Shown here one piece after another: positions 8,528 through 16,910 of a stretch of 64,000 bases of DNA. This DNA comes from Fontisphaera persica (lineage in GTDB: Bacteria; Verrucomicrobiota; Verrucomicrobiia; Limisphaerales; Fontisphaeraceae): NCBI RefSeq assembly GCF_024832785.1, contig NZ_CP116615.1:2356001-2420000 (forward strand), given 5' to 3'. The position numbers were made by a program, and so were the translations under genes. Each line of letters starts with the position of its first letter. The first letter of the stretch is position 1. The notes beneath the pieces were generated by a model that saw only the letters and a program-made list of their open reading frames with translations, did no database searches and was not told the origin of the DNA.

Positions 8528-9802
8528 ATGCGCGCCGTGATACCACGTTGCCTGACCTGGGCCTTTCTGCTTTGCGCCCTTTCTCTGGCTGCGGCGGTCT
8601 ATGTAGTGGGGCCGGACCAAACCCATACCAATCTTCAAAGCATCGCCCCGCTGCTCCGGCCCGGTGACCTCGTTGAATTGATGGGCCAAGCCACTTATCG
8701 CGGCGACGTGCGCTTCACCGCCAGCGGCACCGCCGCCCAACCCATCACCATCCGCGGCAAACCCATCGTCGGCCGCCGCCCGGTGATTGCAGGAGTTCAG
8801 GGCGCCGAAGCCGCCGTCATCCGCATCAGCGGGGACTATTATGTGTTGGAGGATTTGGAAATCACCGGCGGCGGCGATACCAATGCCACCCGCGGCGTGC
8901 GCCATGTTGGCCACGGCTCGGTGTTGCGGCGCGTGGCCGTTTATGACGTGGACGGCCATGGCATCCTGAACTCGGACGCCGCCGGTTCTCTGACGCTGTA
9001 CCAGGTCACGGTGGCCCGCTGCGGACGCGGCGAAGTGTATCACCAAATTTACATCGGCATGGACACCTTGAAATACCCTGACGCCGTTTTCCGCATGGAA
9101 TTTTGCCACGTCCTGGAGGGGCGCGGCGGCAACAATGTCAAATCCCGCGCCCGCCGCACCGAGCTTTGGTACAACTGGCTCGAAGGCGCCTGGGGCCGGG
9201 AGTTGGAATTGCTGGGCCCTGACCGCCAGGGGCAGCCCGCCAGCAACGCGCCAACCGTCCGCTGCGATGCGTTGATTGTGGGTAATGTGCTGCACAAATC
9301 ACGTGGCGTCCTGGCCTCGGCTCTGCGCGTCGGCGGCGACGGCAGCGGCACCAGTCACGGACGCGCCCAGTTTATTCACAACACCTTCCTGATGGCTCCG
9401 GAATTCGCCCGGGCCGGCGTGTTTAAGTTACAGGACGCTTTTGAGGCCCTGGAGGTGTACCATGGTGTTTTTTATGCCGGCGGCAAACCTCTGCGCCTGC
9501 TCTACGACCCCGGCCTCTCCTATCGCTCCGAGGGCGCGCACAACTGGGTGCCCCGCGGCTCCACGCATCTGCCGCGGCACTGGCAACAAACCCACACCGG
9601 CCCCGACCCCGGTTTTGTGCAAGCCGCCCTGCAAGACTGGCGTCCCCTGCCCCAAAGTCCTCTGGTAAAATTTGGCCAAACGCTGGAGGCCTCCCTCCCT
9701 CGTCCCCGGTTTGAACCCGCGCGGATATTGGCCACGGAAAAAATCTCCTTCCGCCCGCGTCCAGCCCAAGGCCGGCTGAGCCTTGGCGCCTTTGAACCTT
9801 GA
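8528..9802 (+). CDS. Secreted right-handed parallel beta-helix protein
   Basis: 424 residues from the ATG at 8528, which immediately precedes a signal peptide (RCLTWAFLLCALSLAAAVYV). The body reads as a pectate-lyase/chondroitinase-B-like beta-helix: PLLRPGDLVELMGQATYRGD, then TAAQPITIRGKP, YYVLEDLEITGGGDTN, SVLRRVAVYDVDGHGI and further strands with regular Gly/Asp turns. This is the arrangement seen in polysaccharide lyases and in mannuronan-epimerase-like proteins. No catalytic residues can be assigned with confidence. Likely co-transcribed with the exported methyltransferase before it. Confidence 0.75.
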   Translation: MRAVIPRCLTWAFLLCALSLAAAVYVVGPDQTHTNLQSIAPLLRPGDLVELMGQATYRGDVRFTASGTAAQPITIRGKPIVGRRPVIAGVQGAEAAVIRISGDYYVLEDLEITGGGDTNATRGVRHVGHGSVLRRVAVYDVDGHGILNSDAAGSLTLYQVTVARCGRGEVYHQIYIGMDTLKYPDAVFRMEFCHVLEGRGGNNVKSRARRTELWYNWLEGAWGRELELLGPDRQGQPASNAPTVRCDALIVGNVLHKSRGVLASALRVGGDGSGTSHGRAQFIHNTFLMAPEFARAGVFKLQDAFEALEVYHGVFYAGGKPLRLLYDPGLSYRSEGAHNWVPRGSTHLPRHWQQTHTGPDPGFVQAALQDWRPLPQSPLVKFGQTLEASLPRPRFEPARILATEKISFRPRPAQGRLSLGAFEP

Positions 9803-9812
9803 GTTGGCGCTC

Positions 9813-10835
9813 TCAGCCGCCAACGGATGGGCCCGGCCGCCGCCCGCGCCCTTCAATGCCGTTGTACCCGTAGTGCACCTCCACCTCCTCCAGCCCCGCC
9901 CGCGCAAACCATTGCCGCACCGTCTCCAGAGTCTGCGGATAATCATAGCGCGGCGACAGCATGTCGAAGGTGTCCAAAATGGCCCACTCCAGCAAATGCT
10001 CCTCCTTCAAGGGATAGACGCCGCGATAATCCGCAATCAACAGCCGCCAGTTCAGCCATCGGCCAAGGCGCGGAATCCGGTGAATGACGCGGGCCACCGG
10101 CCACATTCCGCGCACATACGCATTCACCCACCGATACAGCCGCTCCGGCGCCATGCGGCGCGTGAGGGGGCGCACAAAATATTTGGTGCCAAAAAGCTTG
10201 CCGATGTGCCCCCGCAGCGAGTCATTGCGCTTGTACACATCCACCGCCAGCCGCCCCCCCGGTTTGAGATGGCGCGGCAAGGCCATGAAGGCCTGCTCCG
10301 GCTGGGGCGTGTGCTGCAGCACCCCAAAACAATAGAGCTTGTCAAAAAAATCAAAACGCACCGGCAGCCGATAAATGTCTCCTTGCGCCACCAGCACATT
10401 CGGCAGCCGCCCATTCGAGGCGTGGCAGGCCTCCACCGCCACGCTGTAATCAATCGAAACCACCATCGCCCCCGTGCGCGCCGCCTGCTCGGTGAATCGT
10501 CCGGAACCACACCCCACCTCCAACATCCGCTCGCCCCGCAAATCCCGCGGCCAGCGCGTTTCCTCAAAAAATCTTTTCTCGCTGACCGGCACGCCGGTGT
10601 AGCTGTCGTACTGTGTCCGCGCGTGTTGCAGCCATTCAAAGCCAAAACCGGCCGCGTAATTTTCCGACGGCACAAAGCGGGGAATAAAGCGCTGGATGGG
10701 ATACCGGCGGGCACAGCGCACACACGCCAGTTCCCCCCTCTCGATGCGGCCCTCCACCATTGCCGCGCCGGGTGAAAGCTGCAAATCACCCCGGCATTCG
10801 GGGCAGGCCAGCAGCTCAAGATGTTCAGGCCGCAT
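9813..10835 (-). CDS. SAM-dependent methyltransferase with N-terminal zinc-ribbon (Trm112-like) segment
   Basis: 340 residues. The N-terminal 50 residues carry two CxxC pairs (LACPECRG and ACVRCARRYPI), the Trm112p-like zinc knuckle common in methyltransferases that act on large substrates or in sugar/polyketide pathways. Then a class I fold: motif I MLEVGCGSGRFTEQAA (about residue 115), SIDYSVAVEACHA, QGDIYRLPVRFDFFDKLYC, FGVLQHTPQPEQAF and LKPGGRLAVDVYKR. The C-terminal third is helical and conserved-looking but unassigned. It converges with the beta-helix gene (10 bp between stops) and lies 11 bp downstream of the nitroreductase gene in the same direction. Confidence 0.82.
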   Translation of the reverse strand: MRPEHLELLACPECRGDLQLSPGAAMVEGRIERGELACVRCARRYPIQRFIPRFVPSENYAAGFGFEWLQHARTQYDSYTGVPVSEKRFFEETRWPRDLRGERMLEVGCGSGRFTEQAARTGAMVVSIDYSVAVEACHASNGRLPNVLVAQGDIYRLPVRFDFFDKLYCFGVLQHTPQPEQAFMALPRHLKPGGRLAVDVYKRNDSLRGHIGKLFGTKYFVRPLTRRMAPERLYRWVNAYVRGMWPVARVIHRIPRLGRWLNWRLLIADYRGVYPLKEEHLLEWAILDTFDMLSPRYDYPQTLETVRQWFARAGLEEVEVHYGYNGIEGRGRRPGPSVGG

Positions 10836-10846
10836 CGAAGACTGAA

Positions 10847-11344
10847 TTAAACCTCACTGACAATGTCCCCGATGGTCTTGCGCGGCGGGCGCGGGGTGGG
10901 GTCATTCGGATACCCCAGCGGGGTCACCGCCACCGGGTCCCAATCCTCATCCAGATTCAGCGCCAGCCGCATGCCCTGGCGGTCAAAGGCGCATATCCAG
11001 CACGTGCCCAGCCCCTCGGCAGCCGCCGCCAGCACCAGATGCTCGAACGCAATGGCCACATCCACCTCGTGGTAACTCTGGCCATCCCGCCGCCAACCCA
11101 GCTTGCGATGCCCCAGGCCCACAATAATCAAAGGCGCCGTCATCACCCACGGCTGCAAATAGCGGCTCACCCGGGCGCGCATGGCGTCACTTTTCACCAA
11201 CAAAAACCGCCACGGCTGCAAATTGCAGGCCGAGGGCGCCCACCGCACGGCCTCCCAAATGCGTTCCAGTTTGTCGGGACTGACCGGCGTGGAATGATAG
11301 AGCCGCACGCTGCGGCGCGTCTTGATGACATCGTAAAAATTCAT
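10847..11344 (-). CDS. Nitroreductase family protein
   Basis: 165 residues from MNFYDVIKTRRSVR; the frame is open further upstream, but that part is low-complexity. RRSVR (residues 9-13) is the conserved FMN-binding start of nitroreductases, followed by WAPSACNLQPWRF, the second FMN motif. Later comes AFEHLVLAAAAEGLGTCWI, the signature helix, and TPLGYPNDPTPRPPRK near the end. It is shorter than two-domain NfsA types and resembles the small oxidoreductases acting on flavin-bound substrates with NAD(P)H. Substrate cannot be predicted. Confidence 0.87.
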   Translation of the reverse strand: MNFYDVIKTRRSVRLYHSTPVSPDKLERIWEAVRWAPSACNLQPWRFLLVKSDAMRARVSRYLQPWVMTAPLIIVGLGHRKLGWRRDGQSYHEVDVAIAFEHLVLAAAAEGLGTCWICAFDRQGMRLALNLDEDWDPVAVTPLGYPNDPTPRPPRKTIGDIVSEV

Positions 11345-11445
11345 GGATTGTCTGGTGTCGTTTTGTCTATGCCCCGGAATGCCCTCCCTGCCAAGCAAGA
11401 AATAAATCGGAGAATGAAAGCCACCTGCCAGGGGCCCGCCCCCGC

Positions 11446-13365
11446 TCAAGGACCCTCCAGGCTCAACCGGTCCCCCGGCTTCAAGGTGCCTTCCACAAAC
11501 ATCTGCCACCACAGCTCCAGCCACACCAAAGCCCACAGCCGATGCGTGTGATTGGCCTTTCCGCGGGCGTGCTCCTCAATGAATTGGTGTATCGCCGAAG
11601 CATCAAACCACCCCGTGGCCACCAGATGCCCCGCCGGCAGCCAGCGCCGCAGCCACGGCACCCATTCCCGCCGCAGCCAGTGTTCCAACGGCAGCGCAAA
11701 ACCCTGCTTGCGCCGGTAAATCACCTCGTGCGGCAAATGCCGCGCCGCCAGTTTCTTCAACAGATACTTTTGCCGGCCGTGCCGCACCTTGCACAGCGGG
11801 TCAATGGACCCCGCCAGCTCCGCCACCGCTGTATCCAGAAACGGACAGCGCAATTCCAGCGCCACCTTCATGGAGGCCACATCCACCTTCACCAGGTAAT
11901 CGTTTGGCAATCGCGTCACCATGGTCAGGAATAAATGGCGGTCCACCGGATGCAACGCCGCTATCTCCGGCTGCCACACGGCAAACACCTCCAGCGCCGG
12001 CTCGTCCTGCAGCAGATGGCGAAAAGCGTCGCGATAGAGCTGCGCCTTCTCCCGCGGCCCAAAAGCCATCGAGAGACTGTGCCGCGTACCCGGGTCCCGG
12101 CTGGCGTGAATGGCCACCGTGCTGAGCTTGCGCAACAGGGGAACCTGCTCCACCCGCTCCCGCTGCAGCAACACCTCGTCCATCATCCGGCGCGCGGGGC
12201 CGGGCGTGCAGCGCTCGTACCACCACGCCGCCCACGCCGCCCGCGCAATGTCATACCCTCCGAACATTTCGTCCCCCCCATCGCCAGACAACGCCACCGT
12301 CACCGACCGCCGCGCCGCCTGGGCCACATAAAATGCCGGAATGGCCGAGGAATCCGCAAAGGGCTCGCCAAATTCCCACACCAGCGACGGCAGAATGCCC
12401 AGCACATCCGGCTGCAGCATGATTTCCTCATGCGCCGTCCCATAGCGCGCCGCCACCAGCCGCGCATAATGCAGCTCCGAATAATCTTGTTCGCGAAAAC
12501 CGACGGAAAACGTCCGCACCGGCCCGCCGGACACCTGGCTCATCAGCGCCACCACCAGACTTGAATCCACCCCGCCGCTCAGAAAAGCTCCCAAGGGCAC
12601 ATCACTGATTAACCGCCGGCGCACCGCCCGCCGCAAGGCCGCCTCAATGCGCTCCAGCCATTCTGGCTCGCGCAACGCCAGCTTGTGCCCAAACGGCGGC
12701 TGCCAATAGCGCACCCAGCGCACCCCGGCGGCGGAAAAAACGCCATAGTGCGCCGGTTTGACCTTCTGCACCTCGCAATAAATGCATTGCTCCTGCGTCG
12801 TGGCCAGGTGATGCAAGTAACAATCAATGGCCGCCGGGTTGAGCCGAAGCGTCATTTCAGGGTCCCGGCGAAAGGCTTTGATATCGGAGGCAAAAGCCAG
12901 ACGCTGCCCTTGCTGGGTGTAATAGAGAGGCTTCTTGCCGAACCGGTCACGCGCCAGCAACAATTGCTGCCGCCGCGCATCCCACAAACCAAAGGCAAAC
13001 ATGCCGTCCAGCCGCTCCACCACCCCCTCGCCCCATTCTTCATAACCATGCAGGATGACCTCGGTGTCGCAGTGGGAAACAAAGCGATGCCCCGCCGCCT
13101 TCAGCTCGCGGGTCAATTCCGGAAAATTGTAAATCTCCCCGTTGTACACCAGCCACAGGGAGCCGTCCTCATTGGACATCGGCTGATTGGCCTGGTCCGA
13201 CAAGTCAATGATTTTCAGCCGCCGATGCCCCAACCCCACCGGCCCCTGCACCCACAAGCCCGCATGATCCGGCCCGCGATTGGCCATCACATCGCGCATG
13301 GCCGCCAGCACGTCCGGCGCAACCGGGCGTCCATCCCAATGCACAAAGCCGCATATGGCGCACAT
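11446..13365 (-). CDS. asnB: Asparagine synthase (glutamine-hydrolysing)
   Basis: 639 residues. N-terminal class II glutaminase domain with nucleophile Cys2 (MCAICGF; the usual third residue Gly is Ala), RGPDHAG (residues 30-36), NGEIYN and DTEVILHGYEEWG. C-terminal ATP-pyrophosphatase domain with the P-loop LSGGVDSSL (262-270) and SGDGGDEMFGGY. Together they convert aspartate, ATP and glutamine to asparagine. The length fits the AsnB family found in exopolysaccharide and cell-envelope clusters of many bacteria, so a role in modifying another acid cannot be excluded. Single gene with 100 bp before the nitroreductase start. Confidence 0.9.
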   Translation of the reverse strand: MCAICGFVHWDGRPVAPDVLAAMRDVMANRGPDHAGLWVQGPVGLGHRRLKIIDLSDQANQPMSNEDGSLWLVYNGEIYNFPELTRELKAAGHRFVSHCDTEVILHGYEEWGEGVVERLDGMFAFGLWDARRQQLLLARDRFGKKPLYYTQQGQRLAFASDIKAFRRDPEMTLRLNPAAIDCYLHHLATTQEQCIYCEVQKVKPAHYGVFSAAGVRWVRYWQPPFGHKLALREPEWLERIEAALRRAVRRRLISDVPLGAFLSGGVDSSLVVALMSQVSGGPVRTFSVGFREQDYSELHYARLVAARYGTAHEEIMLQPDVLGILPSLVWEFGEPFADSSAIPAFYVAQAARRSVTVALSGDGGDEMFGGYDIARAAWAAWWYERCTPGPARRMMDEVLLQRERVEQVPLLRKLSTVAIHASRDPGTRHSLSMAFGPREKAQLYRDAFRHLLQDEPALEVFAVWQPEIAALHPVDRHLFLTMVTRLPNDYLVKVDVASMKVALELRCPFLDTAVAELAGSIDPLCKVRHGRQKYLLKKLAARHLPHEVIYRRKQGFALPLEHWLRREWVPWLRRWLPAGHLVATGWFDASAIHQFIEEHARGKANHTHRLWALVWLELWWQMFVEGTLKPGDRLSLEGP

Positions 13366-13452
13366 CAGTCGGAACCTGCGAAAGCCGCAAGCCTGTTCAT
13401 GCTCGGGCTTGCCGGAAAGTTGAACCTCGAGGCCTCACCCCGGACGGGCAGC

Positions 13453-13980
13453 TTAATTGGGCCTGATTTCCTCCCGCGGCGCGGGTGCCGCGGGCTTGTC
13501 CGCCACGTCGCCACCGCAGCAATCCTCCGCGCGAGCAGGCGGTTTGTAGTGATACGCAGAATGCGGCGAAGGGGCCGCCGCCACCTGCGCGCCCGCCTCC
13601 TGGGGCGCCGCATTGGTTTGCGCACGGCCATATTGCTGGAGGGCCAGCTTGTATCCGTTTTCCACCGGCTCAAACCGGTTGCCGGAACACCCCAAGTAGG
13701 TGCGCGGTTGGAATTGCGGGCGCACAAATTCCGGGGTGATAAACTGGGGCTTGATGAACTCTGCCCGGTAGGGGTCGGGTTTGACAAAATCGTTTTTCTC
13801 CCGCGCCCGGCGCTCAAATTCCGGTTGGATGAAACGCGGGGCGACAAATTGCGGGTACAGGTAGCAGGAGCTGGCCTGCGCGCCAACCGTGCGCTGCCCC
13901 TGAGCCGCCGCCCAGCCCGCAGCGCCCATCCAGGCACACATCACAACCAGAAAAAAGGCAACCCGCTTCACAACCGCCAT
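13453..13980 (-). CDS. Small secreted protein with Phe-x-x-Pro repeats
   Basis: 175 residues with an N-terminal signal peptide (VAFFLVVMCAWMGAAGWAAAQ). Just after it lies a run of five-residue units ending in Pro with Phe at a fixed place: YPQFVAPRFIQPEF, then AEFIKPQFITPEFVRPQFQP (about residues 43-92). The second half is low-complexity Ala/Pro with a Cys pair (EDCCGG). I do not recognise a family. Such periodic aromatic/proline spacing suggests an extended structural segment or a binding surface. It lies between asnB and the duplicated kinase-like gene, all in the same direction. Confidence 0.65.
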   Translation of the reverse strand: MAVVKRVAFFLVVMCAWMGAAGWAAAQGQRTVGAQASSCYLYPQFVAPRFIQPEFERRAREKNDFVKPDPYRAEFIKPQFITPEFVRPQFQPRTYLGCSGNRFEPVENGYKLALQQYGRAQTNAAPQEAGAQVAAAPSPHSAYHYKPPARAEDCCGGDVADKPAAPAPREEIRPN

Positions 13981-14019
13981 TTAAGCCTCAAATCCGGGCG
14001 CTGGCAAACAAAAAATGCA

Positions 14020-15819
14020 TCAGCCCAAAGCGGCATCCGGGCCGCCCGCAGTCACCGGACGGACCAGCTCAAAATTGCACAAGCGCAGTTCAGGCTTGCC
14101 CAGGGTGTCCCGCACCAGGCGGTTCTCCGGGTCAAAGGAAATCAACAGATGCTCCGGCTCCAAATTCAGGTCTTCATAGCCGCACCGCTCAAAACGCCGG
14201 CGGGCGCGCTCCATCAGGTCCTCCATTTCCTCCGCGGTGATCAAACCCTGCGCGTATGCCTCGCGTACATTGATGCCCCGGAAATAACTCCCATCACTGA
14301 TGGCCAGCAGCACATCCGGGCCATTCCAGAATCCCCAAATCGAAATATAATCATGCCCCGGCTGCAACAAAGGCTCCCCATCTGGCATGCGCACGCTGGC
14401 AAATCGCTGGTATCGGCTGGGATCGGTGATTTGCCGCAAGTGGTCATTCCGGCTGCCGGTCATGTAAATGGCCCGCGGATACACCGTCCGCGCCCCGGCC
14501 GCGCTCAAACCCAGGGCGCACGCAAACTCTTCAAAGGGGCTGTTGAAACCATGCTGTACGATGCGCCGGGAACGCACGCTGTCATCCGGCACGTGCGGCG
14601 TGGTGCCCAGCCGGGAAACCTTCCACACCAGATTGATGTTGTCCTTGGTGCGGGTGAGGTAGGTTTCGCTCCGGTTGGACAACCGCTTTTTGGGCGTGCG
14701 CCGCCAGCGTTCCGGCAGGAAATAATTGAACAAATCCGGGTCCTTGCCCACCACCCAGAGCCGGCCGCCGGTGCTTTCCGCATTCCCGTAGATATAATCC
14801 ACCCCCAGGATGTTGACGGCTTTCAAATGCGCCGGCAGCGGTTTGCTGGTGTTGATTTCAAATCGCCGCGCCATGTGCTCCAGATAATATTGGCGGTTGA
14901 AGTTGGCGACCGCCTGCTCGTGCTCCGGCGTGCGCTCCAGCAACTCATAATCCACCACCGCATACACCACCTGCCGGTTGCGGTCCCGAAACAGCGTGAA
15001 ATCCGGCTGCGGCCGCACAATGATATGCTGCGGCTTCATGTCCACCATCCGGTAGCCCTTGTGTTCCAGCTCATGGTTGACCAGGCTTGTCACCGAGGCC
15101 AGAAACTCCTCCCGCGCCTCGCCGGTTAATTGGAACAAATTCGCCGTCTCCACCAGGTCCAGCCCCTTAATCCACCCATACAGCAGCACATACTGGCGCA
15201 GGATGTCTATTTCCACGCCGGGCGATTGGGCAATCTTGGCCGCGATGCGGTCCTGGGACCGGCCCGTCTGCCAGAGCTGCAAGCGCTCGCTGGGCACGTA
15301 AATGGCCAGGGGTTTTTGCGTGCGAATCCGAATCCGCGGCGGGCCATATTCCCCGCGCCGCATCTCCATCACCAGCGCAAACTCCTCAAAGGGACTGTTG
15401 AACTCGGCATTGATGAATTTGTTGACCGTCAGCGTGTCCAGGGGCACCACTTCACCCACGCGGGACCATTTAACGACCAGATTGACGGAAACCCCGGCCA
15501 CCGGCTTGGTGGGCACGCGATACACCGTGCTGGTGCCCACCAACCGCTCCCGTTTCGCCTCAAACCACTCCTTGCCAAACCAGTTCTCCGGCAATAAATG
15601 CTCCCAGTACGGCAGGCCGTATCGCGTCAGGTACAACTCGCCGCCATCCGACGTCTTGAGATGCGTGTAATCCACCCCCAGCAGCGAAACCGCCATGGCC
15701 TGCCGCGGCAATCGCGCCAGTTGCCGCACGGAAAACGGCGTCCGCGCCTCCTCACCGGCAGCAGCTTCACCGGTGCGTTGCCGGGCCTCGGCAGCAATAT
15801 CAGCCCACGGCCTCTTCAT
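14020..15819 (-). CDS. Tandem-duplicated kinase-like protein (second half degenerate)
   Basis: 599 residues made of two copies of one about 290-residue unit, seen from aligned landmarks: SLLGVDYTHL / NILGVDYIYG, VNLVVKWSRVG / INLVWKVSRLG, FNSPFEEFAL / FNSPFEEFAC, YRMVDMKPQHIIV / YEDLNLEPEHLLI, and AVVDYELLER / RLCNFELVRP. These fit a protein-kinase-like fold: beta-3 Lys (K117, K400), alpha-C Glu, a catalytic-loop Asp with Lys two after it (D260, K262) and a metal-binding DFG-like Asp (D290). In the second copy these become N552, E554 and N582, so it should be a pseudokinase. No transmembrane segment or signal peptide. Substrate unknown; lipopolysaccharide or small-molecule kinases are alternatives to a protein kinase. 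Confidence 0.7.
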   Translation of the reverse strand: MKRPWADIAAEARQRTGEAAAGEEARTPFSVRQLARLPRQAMAVSLLGVDYTHLKTSDGGELYLTRYGLPYWEHLLPENWFGKEWFEAKRERLVGTSTVYRVPTKPVAGVSVNLVVKWSRVGEVVPLDTLTVNKFINAEFNSPFEEFALVMEMRRGEYGPPRIRIRTQKPLAIYVPSERLQLWQTGRSQDRIAAKIAQSPGVEIDILRQYVLLYGWIKGLDLVETANLFQLTGEAREEFLASVTSLVNHELEHKGYRMVDMKPQHIIVRPQPDFTLFRDRNRQVVYAVVDYELLERTPEHEQAVANFNRQYYLEHMARRFEINTSKPLPAHLKAVNILGVDYIYGNAESTGGRLWVVGKDPDLFNYFLPERWRRTPKKRLSNRSETYLTRTKDNINLVWKVSRLGTTPHVPDDSVRSRRIVQHGFNSPFEEFACALGLSAAGARTVYPRAIYMTGSRNDHLRQITDPSRYQRFASVRMPDGEPLLQPGHDYISIWGFWNGPDVLLAISDGSYFRGINVREAYAQGLITAEEMEDLMERARRRFERCGYEDLNLEPEHLLISFDPENRLVRDTLGKPELRLCNFELVRPVTAGGPDAALG

Positions 15820-15833
15820 AACACAACCCTATC

Positions 15834-16358
15834 CTACCATAAAACCAGCCGGGAGTGAGCAATTTTATGTCCTTCTAATTTCAACAGCTTTTCCTTCCAC
15901 GATAAACCTGCGGAAAAACCTCCCAACCACCCCCCGGCGGCCACCACGCGGTGACATGGCACCATCAATGGCAGGGGATTGGCCCCGCAAGCCGCGCCCA
16001 CGGCCCGCGCTGCCCGGGGCCGGCCCATCTGGCGCGCAATGTCTGCGTAAGTGCGCACCTCGCCCGTTGGAATCGTCAACAACGCCTCCCACACCGCCCG
16101 CTGGAAAGCCGTGGCGCCGGACCAATCCAGCGGCGGTCGTTGAAGCACGGAGCGGCCCTCCAAAATGGCTTGCAGCACCCGGCAGGTGAGCTGGTGCCAA
16201 TCGGCCACGCATCCCGGCACGGCGGAGGAAACCTCACGCGCATCGGCGCCGGGAAATTCAATCGCACGCAACCCCGCCTCCCCATAGCTGACAAGCCACT
16301 TTCCCCACGAAGAAGAGAAAACCAAAACCCAAACGCCGGTGCCAGGCGGCCTCATCAT
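15834..16358 (-). CDS. ogt: Methylated-DNA--protein-cysteine methyltransferase
   Basis: 174 residues. Direct-reversal repair of O6-alkylguanine: the alkyl group moves to the active-site cysteine in PCHRV (C135). Other family landmarks are AFQRAVWEALLTIPTGEVRTY (residues 84-104, DNA-binding helix and arginine finger region) and GAACGANPLPL before the active site. The N-terminal half is poorly conserved as usual. Single-domain (Ogt/MGMT) type, without the Ada activator domain. Gap to the kinase-like gene upstream on the other side is 14 bp. Confidence 0.93.
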   Translation of the reverse strand: MMRPPGTGVWVLVFSSSWGKWLVSYGEAGLRAIEFPGADAREVSSAVPGCVADWHQLTCRVLQAILEGRSVLQRPPLDWSGATAFQRAVWEALLTIPTGEVRTYADIARQMGRPRAARAVGAACGANPLPLMVPCHRVVAAGGWLGGFSAGLSWKEKLLKLEGHKIAHSRLVLW

Positions 16359-16367
16359 GCGGCGGCC

Positions 16368-16907
16368 CTACTGATTATGCCGCAAGAGCGACAATAATAT
16401 CCACAACACCACCAAAAATGCCCCTACCAACAGCAAAAAACGGTTGCGCGCCACGCGCTTTTCAAAACGCAATGCCACCGGCTCGCGCAATCCCCCGTAC
16501 GCCAGATATTTGACCAGGTGGGGATTGCTCGGCGGTGGCGGCCGCCACCAGGCAGTCCACCGCTGCCACCATCCAACCAGATCAAACTTGCGCACGCCCA
16601 ATTCATTGTACAACTCCGGATGCGCCGCCGACTCGGGCACCACAGCCGGTGGTTTGGGGGCCGGGCGCGGCATCGTGGCGGCAGGTGCAGGACGGGAAAC
16701 CGGGGCGCGTTCCGCCACCGGCGCGGCAGGCGCAGGCTTCGCTGGACTCACCCGCTGGGACACGGGGTTGACCGGCCCGGGGCCTGCCGGGGACGCAGGC
16801 AACTGGGCGCTCAACCGGCGAATGCGCGCCTCCAATTCCGCGATTTGGATATTGAGGTCGCGCTCGCGGGTTTGCAAAGGGTCTGATTTGCGTCGAAGCC
16901 AGCCCAT
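16368..16907 (-). CDS. Coiled-coil, proline-rich, C-terminal membrane-anchored protein
   Basis: 179 residues, no known family. Residues 12-36 are a short coiled coil (LQTRERDLNIQIAELEARIR). A Pro/Ala linker spans about 38-90, then a globular-looking region with WWQRWTAWWRPPPP, and a single transmembrane helix at the very end (FLLLVGAFLVVLWILLSLL) followed by RHNQ. No signal peptide, so the protein is tail-anchored with the bulk in the cytoplasm. Starts 3 bp after the stop of the next upstream gene, which has the same unusual topology; the two are probably partners. Confidence 0.6.
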   Translation of the reverse strand: MGWLRRKSDPLQTRERDLNIQIAELEARIRRLSAQLPASPAGPGPVNPVSQRVSPAKPAPAAPVAERAPVSRPAPAATMPRPAPKPPAVVPESAAHPELYNELGVRKFDLVGWWQRWTAWWRPPPPSNPHLVKYLAYGGLREPVALRFEKRVARNRFLLLVGAFLVVLWILLSLLRHNQ

Positions 16908-16910
16908 GCG

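Noticed and set aside
12685-15129. 814-codon plus-strand open frame
   Set aside because: Antisense to asnB, the Phe/Pro protein gene and the kinase-like gene; composition is Arg/His/Pro-rich with no domain, which is typical of antisense frames in GC-rich coding DNA.
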